From contig JAIJUV010000025.1 of assembly GCA_022732315.1 (NCBI GenBank), positions 1 through 21,577 on the forward strand: a stretch of 21,577 nucleotides of DNA, read 5' to 3'. The stretch comes from Prevotella sp. Its GTDB lineage: Bacteria > Bacteroidota > Bacteroidia > Bacteroidales > Bacteroidaceae. The notes beneath the pieces were generated by a model. That model saw only the letters and a list, made by a program, of their open reading frames with translations. It made no database searches and was not told where the DNA came from. Shown one piece after another: positions 9,640 to 16,556 of this stretch (position 1 is the first letter of the stretch; every line of letters begins with the position of its first letter). Made by a program: the position numbers and the translations under genes.

Positions 9640-11379
9640 ATGAAAACAAACATATTAAAATATACATTGGCGCTGGCGGGAATGCTCTCATTCACGGGCT
9701 GTGCCAACGACTTCCTGGAGCAGAAGAATACCTACCAGATTTCGCAGGATAACTTCTTCGACAACGATGAAGCCGTATCACAGGCAGTCATGCCGCTATA
9801 TAGCTATGTTTGGTACGACTTCAATGATAAGTTCTATTATGGAATGGGCGATGGTCGTGCCAACAACATCACAGCTCAATACTCAGACTACCTTTACCCA
9901 TATACAAACTTCACTGAGACTGGTCTTTCCATTGGTCTTACCGAAGCTTGGGGGGCACTCTATTCGGTTGTAGCTCAGGCAAACAATACCATCAACAACA
10001 TAGCCAACCACTCGTCTTCCAACGTAAGCGAGACGGCTAAACTGCAGGGTATTGCTGAAGCCCGTTTTATGCGTGGTCTCGCCTACTGGTATATCAGTTC
10101 ACTCTGGGGATGCGCTGTCATCTACAACGACACCCAGAGTCTGGTTAACAATTACGTAGTTAGTCCAAACCCAGGAATAGACGGCATTGAATATGCCATC
10201 CGCGATATGGAGTACGCAGCCGTTCATCTGCCAGCAGCCTCTCCTGCTACAGGCCGCATCAACAAGTATGCAGCTTATGCCATGCTGAGCCGCTTCTATC
10301 TCTCAATGGCAGGTTTAACCACCAGCGGCCGTTACGACGGAACCAATGCGGCTACAGATAAGAACCGCGGAACCCGCAACGAATATTATCTCGATGCTGC
10401 CAAGAAGGCTGCCGCCATTGTTATTGAGCAGGGACCTTACCAGCTGGCTGATACCTATGCAGAACTGTTTGCTGCCTCTACCTTTAATAATAATAGCGAA
10501 AGCATCTTCCAGTTGCAGTTCCAGGCAGGTGCAGAAGGAGGTCTTGCCCAATCAATGACCCGCTTCCTGGCATGGAGCACACAGGTTAACCAGGGCAACT
10601 CTTGGGGTGGCTCTACATTCTGCTCTTACGATCTCTGGGAAGAGTTCAAGGAGTATGAAGACCCTACCCTCGACACAAAGGTAGATGATGCCATCCGCCG
10701 TCACAACTGCGTGGCTTCTTATGGCGAAACTTATCCTGAACTTTCTGCCAATCCGGAGAAGCCATATATATATGGTGAAACCGAGAAGCCAGGCGAACAG
10801 GGTGCCAACATCAAGAAGTATGTCATCGGTACCAATGCTGTAAACGGATTTGCGATGAACAACAACTCGGGTATCAATACTTACATGATGCGTCTGGCTG
10901 AGGTTTACCTCAACTATGCCGAAGCAGTATTGGGTAATAACGCAACGACTACCGATGCTACGGCACTCAAGTATTTCAACGAGCTACGCACCCGTGCAGG
11001 TGTTCCTACCAAGAACAGCCTTTCCTTCGAAGACATCCGTCACGAATTCCGTCTGGAAACAGCATTCGAAGGCTTGTACTGGTACTTCATCGTCCGCCGC
11101 GGCTACTATCAGCAGCAGGAAATGGTGAACTATATCAACAACCAGTACCGCAATGCCAGCTACTTCAAGTCATCTACTCACGAATATGTTCTGAGCGAGG
11201 ATTATACTGCACCAGGTCCTAGCGTAGCCACAGCAACAGCAAAGAACCTGACTTTGCCTATTGCTGATACCGACCAGACCAAGAATCCTCTCCTCAAGCC
11301 AGATGGTAACGGCAACATAGCTACCGTAGCTTACCAGTTTGGCAACCGCGAGGTAGAAGACACCGATTTGTTTAAATAA
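9640..11379 (+). CDS. SusD-like surface lipoprotein of the xylan locus
   Basis: The 579-residue protein starts with a signal peptide and lipobox FTGC (lipidated C21). It shows the SusD/RagB pattern: an N-terminal NDFLEQKNTYQISQDNFFDN segment, TPR-like helices with the AEARFMRGLAYWYISSLWG block (about 140-158), and a C-terminal region with MRLAEVYLNYAEAVLG, ELRTRAG and the RHEFRLETAFEGLYWYFIVRRG block. SusD proteins bind glycan at the surface and form the lid on the SusC barrel. The gene sits 28 nt after susC and 42 nt before the SGBP gene in one operon. It corresponds by position to XusD. Ligand assignment to xylan fragments comes from context. Confidence 0.95.
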   Translation: MKTNILKYTLALAGMLSFTGCANDFLEQKNTYQISQDNFFDNDEAVSQAVMPLYSYVWYDFNDKFYYGMGDGRANNITAQYSDYLYPYTNFTETGLSIGLTEAWGALYSVVAQANNTINNIANHSSSNVSETAKLQGIAEARFMRGLAYWYISSLWGCAVIYNDTQSLVNNYVVSPNPGIDGIEYAIRDMEYAAVHLPAASPATGRINKYAAYAMLSRFYLSMAGLTTSGRYDGTNAATDKNRGTRNEYYLDAAKKAAAIVIEQGPYQLADTYAELFAASTFNNNSESIFQLQFQAGAEGGLAQSMTRFLAWSTQVNQGNSWGGSTFCSYDLWEEFKEYEDPTLDTKVDDAIRRHNCVASYGETYPELSANPEKPYIYGETEKPGEQGANIKKYVIGTNAVNGFAMNNNSGINTYMMRLAEVYLNYAEAVLGNNATTTDATALKYFNELRTRAGVPTKNSLSFEDIRHEFRLETAFEGLYWYFIVRRGYYQQQEMVNYINNQYRNASYFKSSTHEYVLSEDYTAPGPSVATATAKNLTLPIADTDQTKNPLLKPDGNGNIATVAYQFGNREVEDTDLFK

Positions 11380-11421
11380 CAGGCACAACCTGTATCATTC
11401 ATCTTTAATAAATAAAGAATT

Positions 11422-12828
11422 ATGAAAACAATTAAATATCTCTGGACATTGTGCCTCGCATTGGCTGCATTCACCCTTACAGCATGCAGCGATGACGACA
11501 ACGGCGGAAGCTCGGCTGCAATGCAGATTAACCAGATATACCTGGAGAATGTGGACGACGAGGTAAATCAGGATCGTCCGGTGGAGTTTGCCCGTCTGGG
11601 ACAGTTGCTCCGAATTGAAGGTTCCGGCTTCAGCGGCTTGAAGAAAATCTATGTCAACGGTTACGAAACTTACTTCAACAACGCCCTGATGACCGATAAT
11701 AATGTATGGGTTACGCTGAATGCCGCTACTCCGATAGACAAGGCAGATGCTGATGTTCGCAATACCATCGTATTTTATAAGAACGATAACAACAAGCTGG
11801 TTTACGAATTTACCATTCGTGCAGCTGCACCTGCTGTTACAAGTGTAGACAACACCTTGCCTAAGGCTGGCGAAACGGTAACCGTTTATGGAGCCAACCT
11901 GCAGGAAACAACCAAGGTTACACTTCCTGACGGTACAGAAATTACTGATGGCATCCGCAATGATGCCGACGGCAAATGGTACAGCTTTACCGTTCCAAGT
12001 TCTGCCGACCTCACCAAGTCGGGTTCCATCACCAGCGAAGGTGCCAATGGTACAGCCAAGTCACCAACCTATTTCAACGACTTCGGCAACTTCATTACCG
12101 ATTTCGATGGAAATGGCGAACTGGGTTCATGGAGCGCAACTTACGGTACAGACGATCTCGTAGACGATCCTCTCAACACCGGTCGTGGCAAGGTAGCATT
12201 GCTCGCTCCACAGTCTCTGCTCGATGCAGGTGGTCTGGATGCAGGCGGTAACGGCAAATACTGGGCAACAGCAGGCAACGATAATGCAAACGACGACTGG
12301 AGCCGCATGTACACCACCATCCCTGCCGAGACAAGTGCTTCCGACCTGGCTATCCAGTTCGACATCTATTGTCCGGAGCCATGGGATCTCACAGGTCAGC
12401 TCGAAATCTCTCTGCAGAACAACCTGAACGGCTATGGTTGGGGATCAGCTCCTACAAAGTACAGCGCAGAGTACACCAACACAGCTACCGTATGGGTTCC
12501 TTGGCTGAATACAGAGGATGGTTCTCATACAGCCTGGAGCACAGGCGAACGCTGGCAGACCATCACCATTCCGATGACTGCTTTTGGCAATTACGACCCG
12601 GAGAAGGCTCCAGACGTAACCTTCCAGAAGATTGTAGAAGACAGAAACGGAGGTTCATACAGGAACTTCGTCCTGTTCCTCGCCAACAGCGACCTGGAAT
12701 TCTCTGACGACATCAAGTACAAGGCAAGTACCTTCAACCTGAAGATTTATGTAGACAACTTCCGCGTTGTCAGCACCAAGTCTATCACGGTAAAGGACTT
12801 CAATGATGACGAAACAGCAACAGAATAA
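11422..12828 (+). CDS. Surface glycan-binding lipoprotein (SGBP-B / XusE-like, TIG domains)
   Basis: The 468-residue lipoprotein has lipobox LTAC (C22) followed at once by SDDDNGG, which matches the Bacteroidetes lipoprotein export signal for surface display. Residues about 33-130 and 135-215 look like two IPT/TIG immunoglobulin-type domains (RIEGSGFSGLKKIYVNG, then AGETVTVYGANLQETTKV). The C-terminal half (about 220-455) is a larger beta-rich domain, typical of the SGBP/DUF4979 group, with many Trp and Tyr residues (WDLTGQLEISLQNNLNGYGW, TVWVPWL, TAWSTGERW) that could stack on xylose rings. It has no catalytic signature. It lies between susD and the GH10 gene (19-nt gap), the position of XusE in known xylan loci. 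Its role is glycan capture at the surface; the exact Pfam name is from memory. Confidence 0.88.
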   Translation: MKTIKYLWTLCLALAAFTLTACSDDDNGGSSAAMQINQIYLENVDDEVNQDRPVEFARLGQLLRIEGSGFSGLKKIYVNGYETYFNNALMTDNNVWVTLNAATPIDKADADVRNTIVFYKNDNNKLVYEFTIRAAAPAVTSVDNTLPKAGETVTVYGANLQETTKVTLPDGTEITDGIRNDADGKWYSFTVPSSADLTKSGSITSEGANGTAKSPTYFNDFGNFITDFDGNGELGSWSATYGTDDLVDDPLNTGRGKVALLAPQSLLDAGGLDAGGNGKYWATAGNDNANDDWSRMYTTIPAETSASDLAIQFDIYCPEPWDLTGQLEISLQNNLNGYGWGSAPTKYSAEYTNTATVWVPWLNTEDGSHTAWSTGERWQTITIPMTAFGNYDPEKAPDVTFQKIVEDRNGGSYRNFVLFLANSDLEFSDDIKYKASTFNLKIYVDNFRVVSTKSITVKDFNDDETATE

Positions 12829-12847
12829 TAACCCTTAAACGAAAATC

Positions 12848-15265
12848 ATGATGAAAATCAATAAGATAATGATACCAGTAGTAGCATCAGCGATGCTACT
12901 CACTGGTTGCGACGACCAGATCATGCAGTGGGGTAAGCCAGCCAATCATGCTGACGTTACCAAGGCAGAGATTCCTATCGCCGTAAAAGAAGTCATCGCC
13001 AACTACGATAATATCAAGGACTATGCCCAGCAGTACACACCGAACATGAAAATCGGTATCGGTATGGGTGCTGACTTATATGCGAACAACGAGAATGGCG
13101 AAGGCGATCTGGCAAATGCCAACTATCAGGTCTTTACACCAGGCAATGCGATGAAGAATGATGCCATTATGGGCAACAGCGGTTCTCTGAACTTCGCTAC
13201 CGTAGACAAACTGCTTTCAGCATTGGATGGCAACATGCAACTCTACGGGCATAACTTCTTCTGGCACACCCAGCAGAACCAGACTTATCTGAAATCGCTC
13301 ATCGCCCCTACCCTGGTGGTAGAAAGTGATGGAGATATTGCCAACGTTCTCTCAGGCGATGCTGCCGATTTTAATGGCGGTACCACTGGCGGTTGGAGTG
13401 CTTGGGGCAGCAACAAGAATGAAGCAGGAGCGGTAGCCGGAGCCGGACAGAATGGCACGGCAGCACTCGTCCTTGAAAACAAGGGTGACGGCAATGCATG
13501 GGAAGCCCAGTGTGCCTATACATTCAATGATTATCTGGAGAAGAACAAGACATACGTCATCAAGTTCAAGGCGAAGTCTACTTCTCCTGCCGGTGAATTG
13601 CAATTCCAGTATCAGAATGGAACCACATACAGTTCTCAGGGCGGATATAATACTTTCAACGTAGGTACCAACTGGCAAACCTTCCAGTATGAGTTCACCA
13701 TTGACAAATATGACGATGTGAACCGCATCATCCTCAACTTCGGTAAGGTAGGCGCTACCTATACCATCGACGATATCCAGTTTGGTTTAAAGCAGGAAGA
13801 CCCGATGAACAATGTACTTGCAGGTGATGCATCAGATTTCGAAGGTGGAACCACAGGCAATTGGGGCTCTTGGGGTAGCAACAAGGAAAGTGCCGAAGTA
13901 GAAGAAGGCGTAGGCTATAACAACAGCAAGGCTCTTGCCTTGAAGAACAAGGGCGACGGCAATGCCTGGGAAGCCCAGTGTGCCTATACCTTCGATGATG
14001 CTCTGCAGGCAGGCAAGAAGTATATCATCCAGTTCTATGCCAAGTCTACTTCTTCTGCAGGTGAATTGCAGTTCCAGTATCAGAATGGAACCACATACAG
14101 TTCTCAGGGCGGTTACAATACCTTCTACGTAGGTACCGATTGGGTGAAATGCGAATTCACCTTTACCCCAGCTTACGATGACGCCAACCGCATCATCCTC
14201 AACTTCGGCAAGGTAGGCGCTACCTATTATATAGATAACATCAAGTTCGGTCTTGCCAAGGATCAGAGTACCGCAACAAGAGGCATCCAGTATGTTCTGG
14301 CTAGAAACGGAAAGGCAAGAAAGGCCACCCGTGCCGGCAGCAAGATGTACTACGTACTGAAGACTCCTGCCGAGAAGCAGGCTGCCCTCGAAGGTGCAAT
14401 GGAAGCATGGGTAAGCGGCGTAGCTAATCACTTGAAGGAAAAGAACGTGGTGCCTTTCGGCTACGATGTCATCAACGAACCTATCGCCGACGGCAGCTAT
14501 GGTCGCCGTGGATATGATGGTGTATTCGGAATGGAAGGCGACAGCGAACCTACCGAGTCAGAAGCAGATGGTCTGAGCCTCAACTGGGAATCAGGTCACT
14601 GGTATTGGGGCTATTACGTAAAGGATTACCCTGTCAAGGCATTCCAGCTGGCACGCAAGTATCTGCCTGCAGATACCAAGCTCTTCGTCAACGACTACAA
14701 CCTGGAGACCTCTCCTAAGAAGCTCGAAGCGCTCATCAAGTTCGCAAAGGAAATAGATGAGAAGAACGGCTCTCCTATTGTAGATGGTATCGGTACTCAG
14801 ATGCACGTCACCCTCAATTGCAGCGACGATGCTGAGAAGAACGCAACCAGCATTACGGAGCTGAAGGCAAAGGTAGATGCCATGTTCCAGACGATGGCTG
14901 CCACAGGCAAGCTGGTTCGTGTAACCGAGCTCGACCTTTCTCTCGGCACCTGCACTCCATCCAGCAACCAGTACAAGGCACAGAGCGATGCCTACCGCAT
15001 GATTGTGGAGAGCTACAAGGCAAATGTGCCAGAGGCTCAGCAGAGCGGTATCACCATCTGGAGTCTGTCAGACAACGAGGCTGAGCACGAATACTGGCTC
15101 AAGGGCCAGGTGCCTAACCTCTTCGACAAGGACTACAAGCGCAAGTGGGCTTACAAGGGCTTCTGCGATGGTATCGCCGGCGAAGATCTCGGTCTGAAGT
15201 ATGGTGGTGAAGAATACAAAGCTTTCTATGAGAAGAACAATGTTTCTTCTACCGTAGACAAGTAA
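12848..15265 (+). CDS. xyn10C: GH10 endo-beta-1,4-xylanase lipoprotein with two CBM4-like modules inserted in the catalytic domain
   Basis: This cuts the xylan backbone at the cell surface. At 805 residues it is more than twice a plain GH10 domain. A lipobox (LLTGC, C21) is followed by DD, suggesting outer-membrane surface anchoring. The first GH10 part (about 45-155) carries FTPGNAMK and GHNFFWHTQ, the counterparts of TPENxMKW and GHTLVWHSQ. Two CBM4-like beta-sandwich modules follow (about 166-311 and 322-466), exactly 156 residues apart in register. After a basic linker (about 467-500), GH10 resumes with acid/base E544 (DVINEP) and nucleophile E694 (VTELDLS). Interrupted GH10 domains of this kind are known from Prevotella and Bacteroides Xyn10C/BiXyn10A. 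It is the last gene of the operon; ATG 12851 is an equally possible start. Confidence 0.95.
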   Translation: MMKINKIMIPVVASAMLLTGCDDQIMQWGKPANHADVTKAEIPIAVKEVIANYDNIKDYAQQYTPNMKIGIGMGADLYANNENGEGDLANANYQVFTPGNAMKNDAIMGNSGSLNFATVDKLLSALDGNMQLYGHNFFWHTQQNQTYLKSLIAPTLVVESDGDIANVLSGDAADFNGGTTGGWSAWGSNKNEAGAVAGAGQNGTAALVLENKGDGNAWEAQCAYTFNDYLEKNKTYVIKFKAKSTSPAGELQFQYQNGTTYSSQGGYNTFNVGTNWQTFQYEFTIDKYDDVNRIILNFGKVGATYTIDDIQFGLKQEDPMNNVLAGDASDFEGGTTGNWGSWGSNKESAEVEEGVGYNNSKALALKNKGDGNAWEAQCAYTFDDALQAGKKYIIQFYAKSTSSAGELQFQYQNGTTYSSQGGYNTFYVGTDWVKCEFTFTPAYDDANRIILNFGKVGATYYIDNIKFGLAKDQSTATRGIQYVLARNGKARKATRAGSKMYYVLKTPAEKQAALEGAMEAWVSGVANHLKEKNVVPFGYDVINEPIADGSYGRRGYDGVFGMEGDSEPTESEADGLSLNWESGHWYWGYYVKDYPVKAFQLARKYLPADTKLFVNDYNLETSPKKLEALIKFAKEIDEKNGSPIVDGIGTQMHVTLNCSDDAEKNATSITELKAKVDAMFQTMAATGKLVRVTELDLSLGTCTPSSNQYKAQSDAYRMIVESYKANVPEAQQSGITIWSLSDNEAEHEYWLKGQVPNLFDKDYKRKWAYKGFCDGIAGEDLGLKYGGEEYKAFYEKNNVSSTVDK
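13343..14266 (+). repeat. Tandem duplication encoding the two CBM modules of xyn10C (468-bp period)
   Basis: The two module-coding stretches are offset by exactly 468 bp (156 codons). A 41-bp run is identical at DNA level (13604-13644 and 14072-14112), and other close matches cover the GNAWEAQCAYTF and NRIILNFGKVGATY segments. The N-terminal third of each module is more diverged. DNA identity across synonymous sites points to duplication followed by recent gene conversion or strong constraint. Confidence 0.9.
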
Positions 15266-15284
15266 TTAAAAAGAAAATTCATGA

Positions 15285-15392
15285 AAATCTGTCATAATCT
15301 CACTTTTTTATCGAGATTACGACAGATTTCTCGTTTAAAAGTTGTCGTAATCTTGCTTTTTTTCTGAGATTACGACAGAATTCTCGATTTTA
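15285..15392 (+). repeat. Two tandem hairpin units with repeated core AGATTACGACAGA
   Basis: Hairpin 1: AAATCTGTCATAATCTC (15285-15301) pairs with GAGATTACGACAGATTT (15313-15329), 16 of 17 positions, with an 11-nt T-rich loop. Hairpin 2: TGTCGTAATCT (15343-15353) pairs perfectly with AGATTACGACA (15367-15377) around a 13-nt T-rich loop. The right arms with their tails (AGATTACGACAGA, then TTCTCG and TTTAA) recur as direct repeats 53 bp apart (15314 and 15367). It begins 19 nt after the xyn10C stop, so the first hairpin could also help end transcription. The doubled, near-identical form resembles a REP-like or miniature non-coding element more than a plain terminator. Confidence 0.8.
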
Positions 15393-15408
15393 ACCCCTAA
15401 AACTCCTT

Positions 15409-15427
15409 AGGAAAATGTGATTTTCCT
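15409..15427. other. Perfect 8-bp palindrome with 3-nt spacer (AGGAAAAT-GTG-ATTTTCCT)
   Basis: AGGAAAAT (15409-15416) and ATTTTCCT (15420-15427) are exact inverted repeats separated by GTG. The site ends where the -33 element of the next promoter would begin (TTG at 15427-15429). It has no T run on either side to act as a terminator. It may be a dimeric repressor or activator site; function unknown. Confidence 0.5.
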
Positions 15428-15457
15428 TGCGTAATTCACTGTTTATTAGTATCTTTG
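15427..15457 (+). promoter_or_regulatory. Promoter of the ATPase remnant (TTG ... TATCTTTG)
   Basis: TATCTTTG (15450-15457) is an exact TAnnTTTG -7 element, and TTG at 15427-15429 lies 20 nt upstream, close to the usual -33 spacing. The ATG of the ATPase fragment is 21 nt beyond the -7 element, giving a short leader. The promoter appears intact although the gene it served is broken. Confidence 0.65.
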
Positions 15458-15478
15458 CCAAAACATAATTTTTAGCGT

Positions 15479-15607
15479 ATGGAAAGACTACTTATATCGC
15501 AATTGTTAAAATGGAAAGACAGTCACGGAAGGAAGCCACTCATACTGGAAGGTGCAAGACAAGTTGGCAAGACTTGGCTACTGAAAGAATTCGACCTGTA
15601 TGGTTGA
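15479..15607 (+). pseudogene. 5' remnant of an AAA_14/DUF4143-type ATPase gene (42 codons)
   Basis: Translation from ATG 15479 gives 42 codons starting MERLLISQLLKWKDSHGR, then the strand KPLILEGARQVGKTWLLKEF containing Walker A (GARQVGKT). This is the typical N-terminus of the stand-alone Bacteroidetes ATPases with a C-terminal DUF4143 domain, which run to about 380-400 residues. Here family-like sequence ends after KEF, a TGA follows four codons later (15605-15607), and no continuation appears in any frame before the convergent terminator. A 3' deletion or replacement is therefore likely, not a simple frameshift. Family assignment is from memory of the N-terminal pattern. No Walker B, sensor or C-terminal domain remains, so ATPase activity is not expected. 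Confidence 0.8.
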
Positions 15608-15625
15608 AAATGTTTGAGAGAGATA

Positions 15626-15681
15626 AAAAGAAAAAGGTGTATCCCTTTGCCCATTGTGTTGAGCAATAAGGATACACCTTT
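15626..15681 (-). terminator. Rho-independent terminator of the minus-strand susC-susD-lipoprotein operon
   Basis: AAAGGTGTATCC (15633-15644) is perfectly complementary to GGATACACCTTT (15670-15681), with a smaller inner pairing TTGC/GCAA (15647-15650 with 15663-15666). Read on the minus strand the stem is followed by TTTTTCTTTTT. It starts 13 nt after the lipoprotein stop codon. It lies directly beyond the broken end of the ATPase remnant, so the junction between the two blocks falls within about 15600-15632. Confidence 0.88.
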
Positions 15682-15694
15682 ATTATATAATTTG

Positions 15695-16525
15695 TTACTT
15701 GGTGCTTGGAACAAATTTTTCAATACCTGCAGCGAAAGTACCTGCTTTAACATAATATACCATAGCGATATAGACCTTACCATTTGGCAATATTGCACTC
15801 GGCATATTAGCTAATTTATTTGTTATAGCATCTGCCATGAAAAGGGCTCCGTTGCTTCCTAGTGTAAATGGTGTTGTCTGTGCAGGAACTATAATGACCT
15901 TGCCTCCATCACCATATTTACTGGTAGTGTCATCTGTTACAGAGAATGTAACATGTTTGCCTGTGCCCCAGAAATCCTTAAAGCGATATGTTGTAGGATC
16001 ATCATCCTTGTATTGAAGTGTTGTCGCTTTAGATTCACCAAAACTTTCTGCTGCGCCCTCGCTGAAATAATATGTTCCTGCGCTTATAGTAGTCCATGTA
16101 TATCCTGTAAAGTCAGTTGAAACTAGTGATAAAGAACCATTACCTTTTGCAACAACAGTAATAGTATTATCACCTATCAAATTCTTTACGGTATAATCAG
16201 TATTGGCAGCACCAGTTGCACCTTCGACTTTCTGTCCTTTTTCAACAACATAATTTTTATAACCATCTTCACCCATTTCTTTTATATGGGCATTATAGTT
16301 TTCTGTTTTTTCTGCAAGAAGATAAACTTCTTGTGTTGCTGAATTTGTTGCAATTCGAAGCTGAGTATCAACATCTGGATCATTTGGAGCAGAAGCTACA
16401 TATTGATATAAAGTTACACGAGCACTGCCATCATTTCCTTCATCTGTTCCCTCATCTGCAGAACATGCTGTAAACATTGCTACTGAGATAAGAGCAAAGA
16501 ACAAACCATAAATATATTTTTTCAT
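15695..16525 (-). CDS. Surface lipoprotein of unknown function, third gene of minus-strand SusCD operon
   Basis: The 276-residue protein has a signal peptide with lipobox FTAC (C21) followed by SADEGTDEGNDG, an acidic stretch like the surface lipoprotein export signal. I do not recognise the domain with confidence. The sequence is beta-rich and polar with no catalytic motif. The middle has GTYYFSEG, followed by TTYRFKDFWGTGKHVTFSV, a pattern I associate with small beta-sandwich domains in Bacteroidales surface lipoproteins. The C-terminus has several hydrophobic strands (KVYIAMVYYVKAGTFAAGIE). It starts 31 nt after the susD stop, so it is probably cotranscribed and in the position of SusE/SGBP proteins, making ligand binding at the surface the best guess. 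Its coding sequence looks more AT-rich than the xylan locus. Confidence 0.85.
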   Translation of the reverse strand: MKKYIYGLFFALISVAMFTACSADEGTDEGNDGSARVTLYQYVASAPNDPDVDTQLRIATNSATQEVYLLAEKTENYNAHIKEMGEDGYKNYVVEKGQKVEGATGAANTDYTVKNLIGDNTITVVAKGNGSLSLVSTDFTGYTWTTISAGTYYFSEGAAESFGESKATTLQYKDDDPTTYRFKDFWGTGKHVTFSVTDDTTSKYGDGGKVIIVPAQTTPFTLGSNGALFMADAITNKLANMPSAILPNGKVYIAMVYYVKAGTFAAGIEKFVPSTK

Positions 16526-16556
16526 ATTCTTCTTTCTTTATTTAATTATACAATGT

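Noticed and set aside
9612..12847. Possible terminators or promoters in the short gaps of the xylan operon (28, 42 and 19 nt)
   Set aside because: No stem-loop with T run or TAnnTTTG element is visible in these gaps, supporting one transcript.
13832..14431. 199-codon minus-strand open frame inside xyn10C
   Set aside because: Antisense to the second CBM module and GH10 linker; its internal repeats only mirror the duplicated module. A similar shadow occurs at 13352-13678.
15285..15392. CRISPR array
   Set aside because: There are only two units, each internally palindromic, with a 53-bp period and no unique spacers between identical repeats.
15614..15814. 66-codon plus-strand ORF after the ATPase stub
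   Set aside because: It runs through the minus-strand terminator and the 3' end of the lipoprotein gene and does not continue the ATPase; not a real gene.
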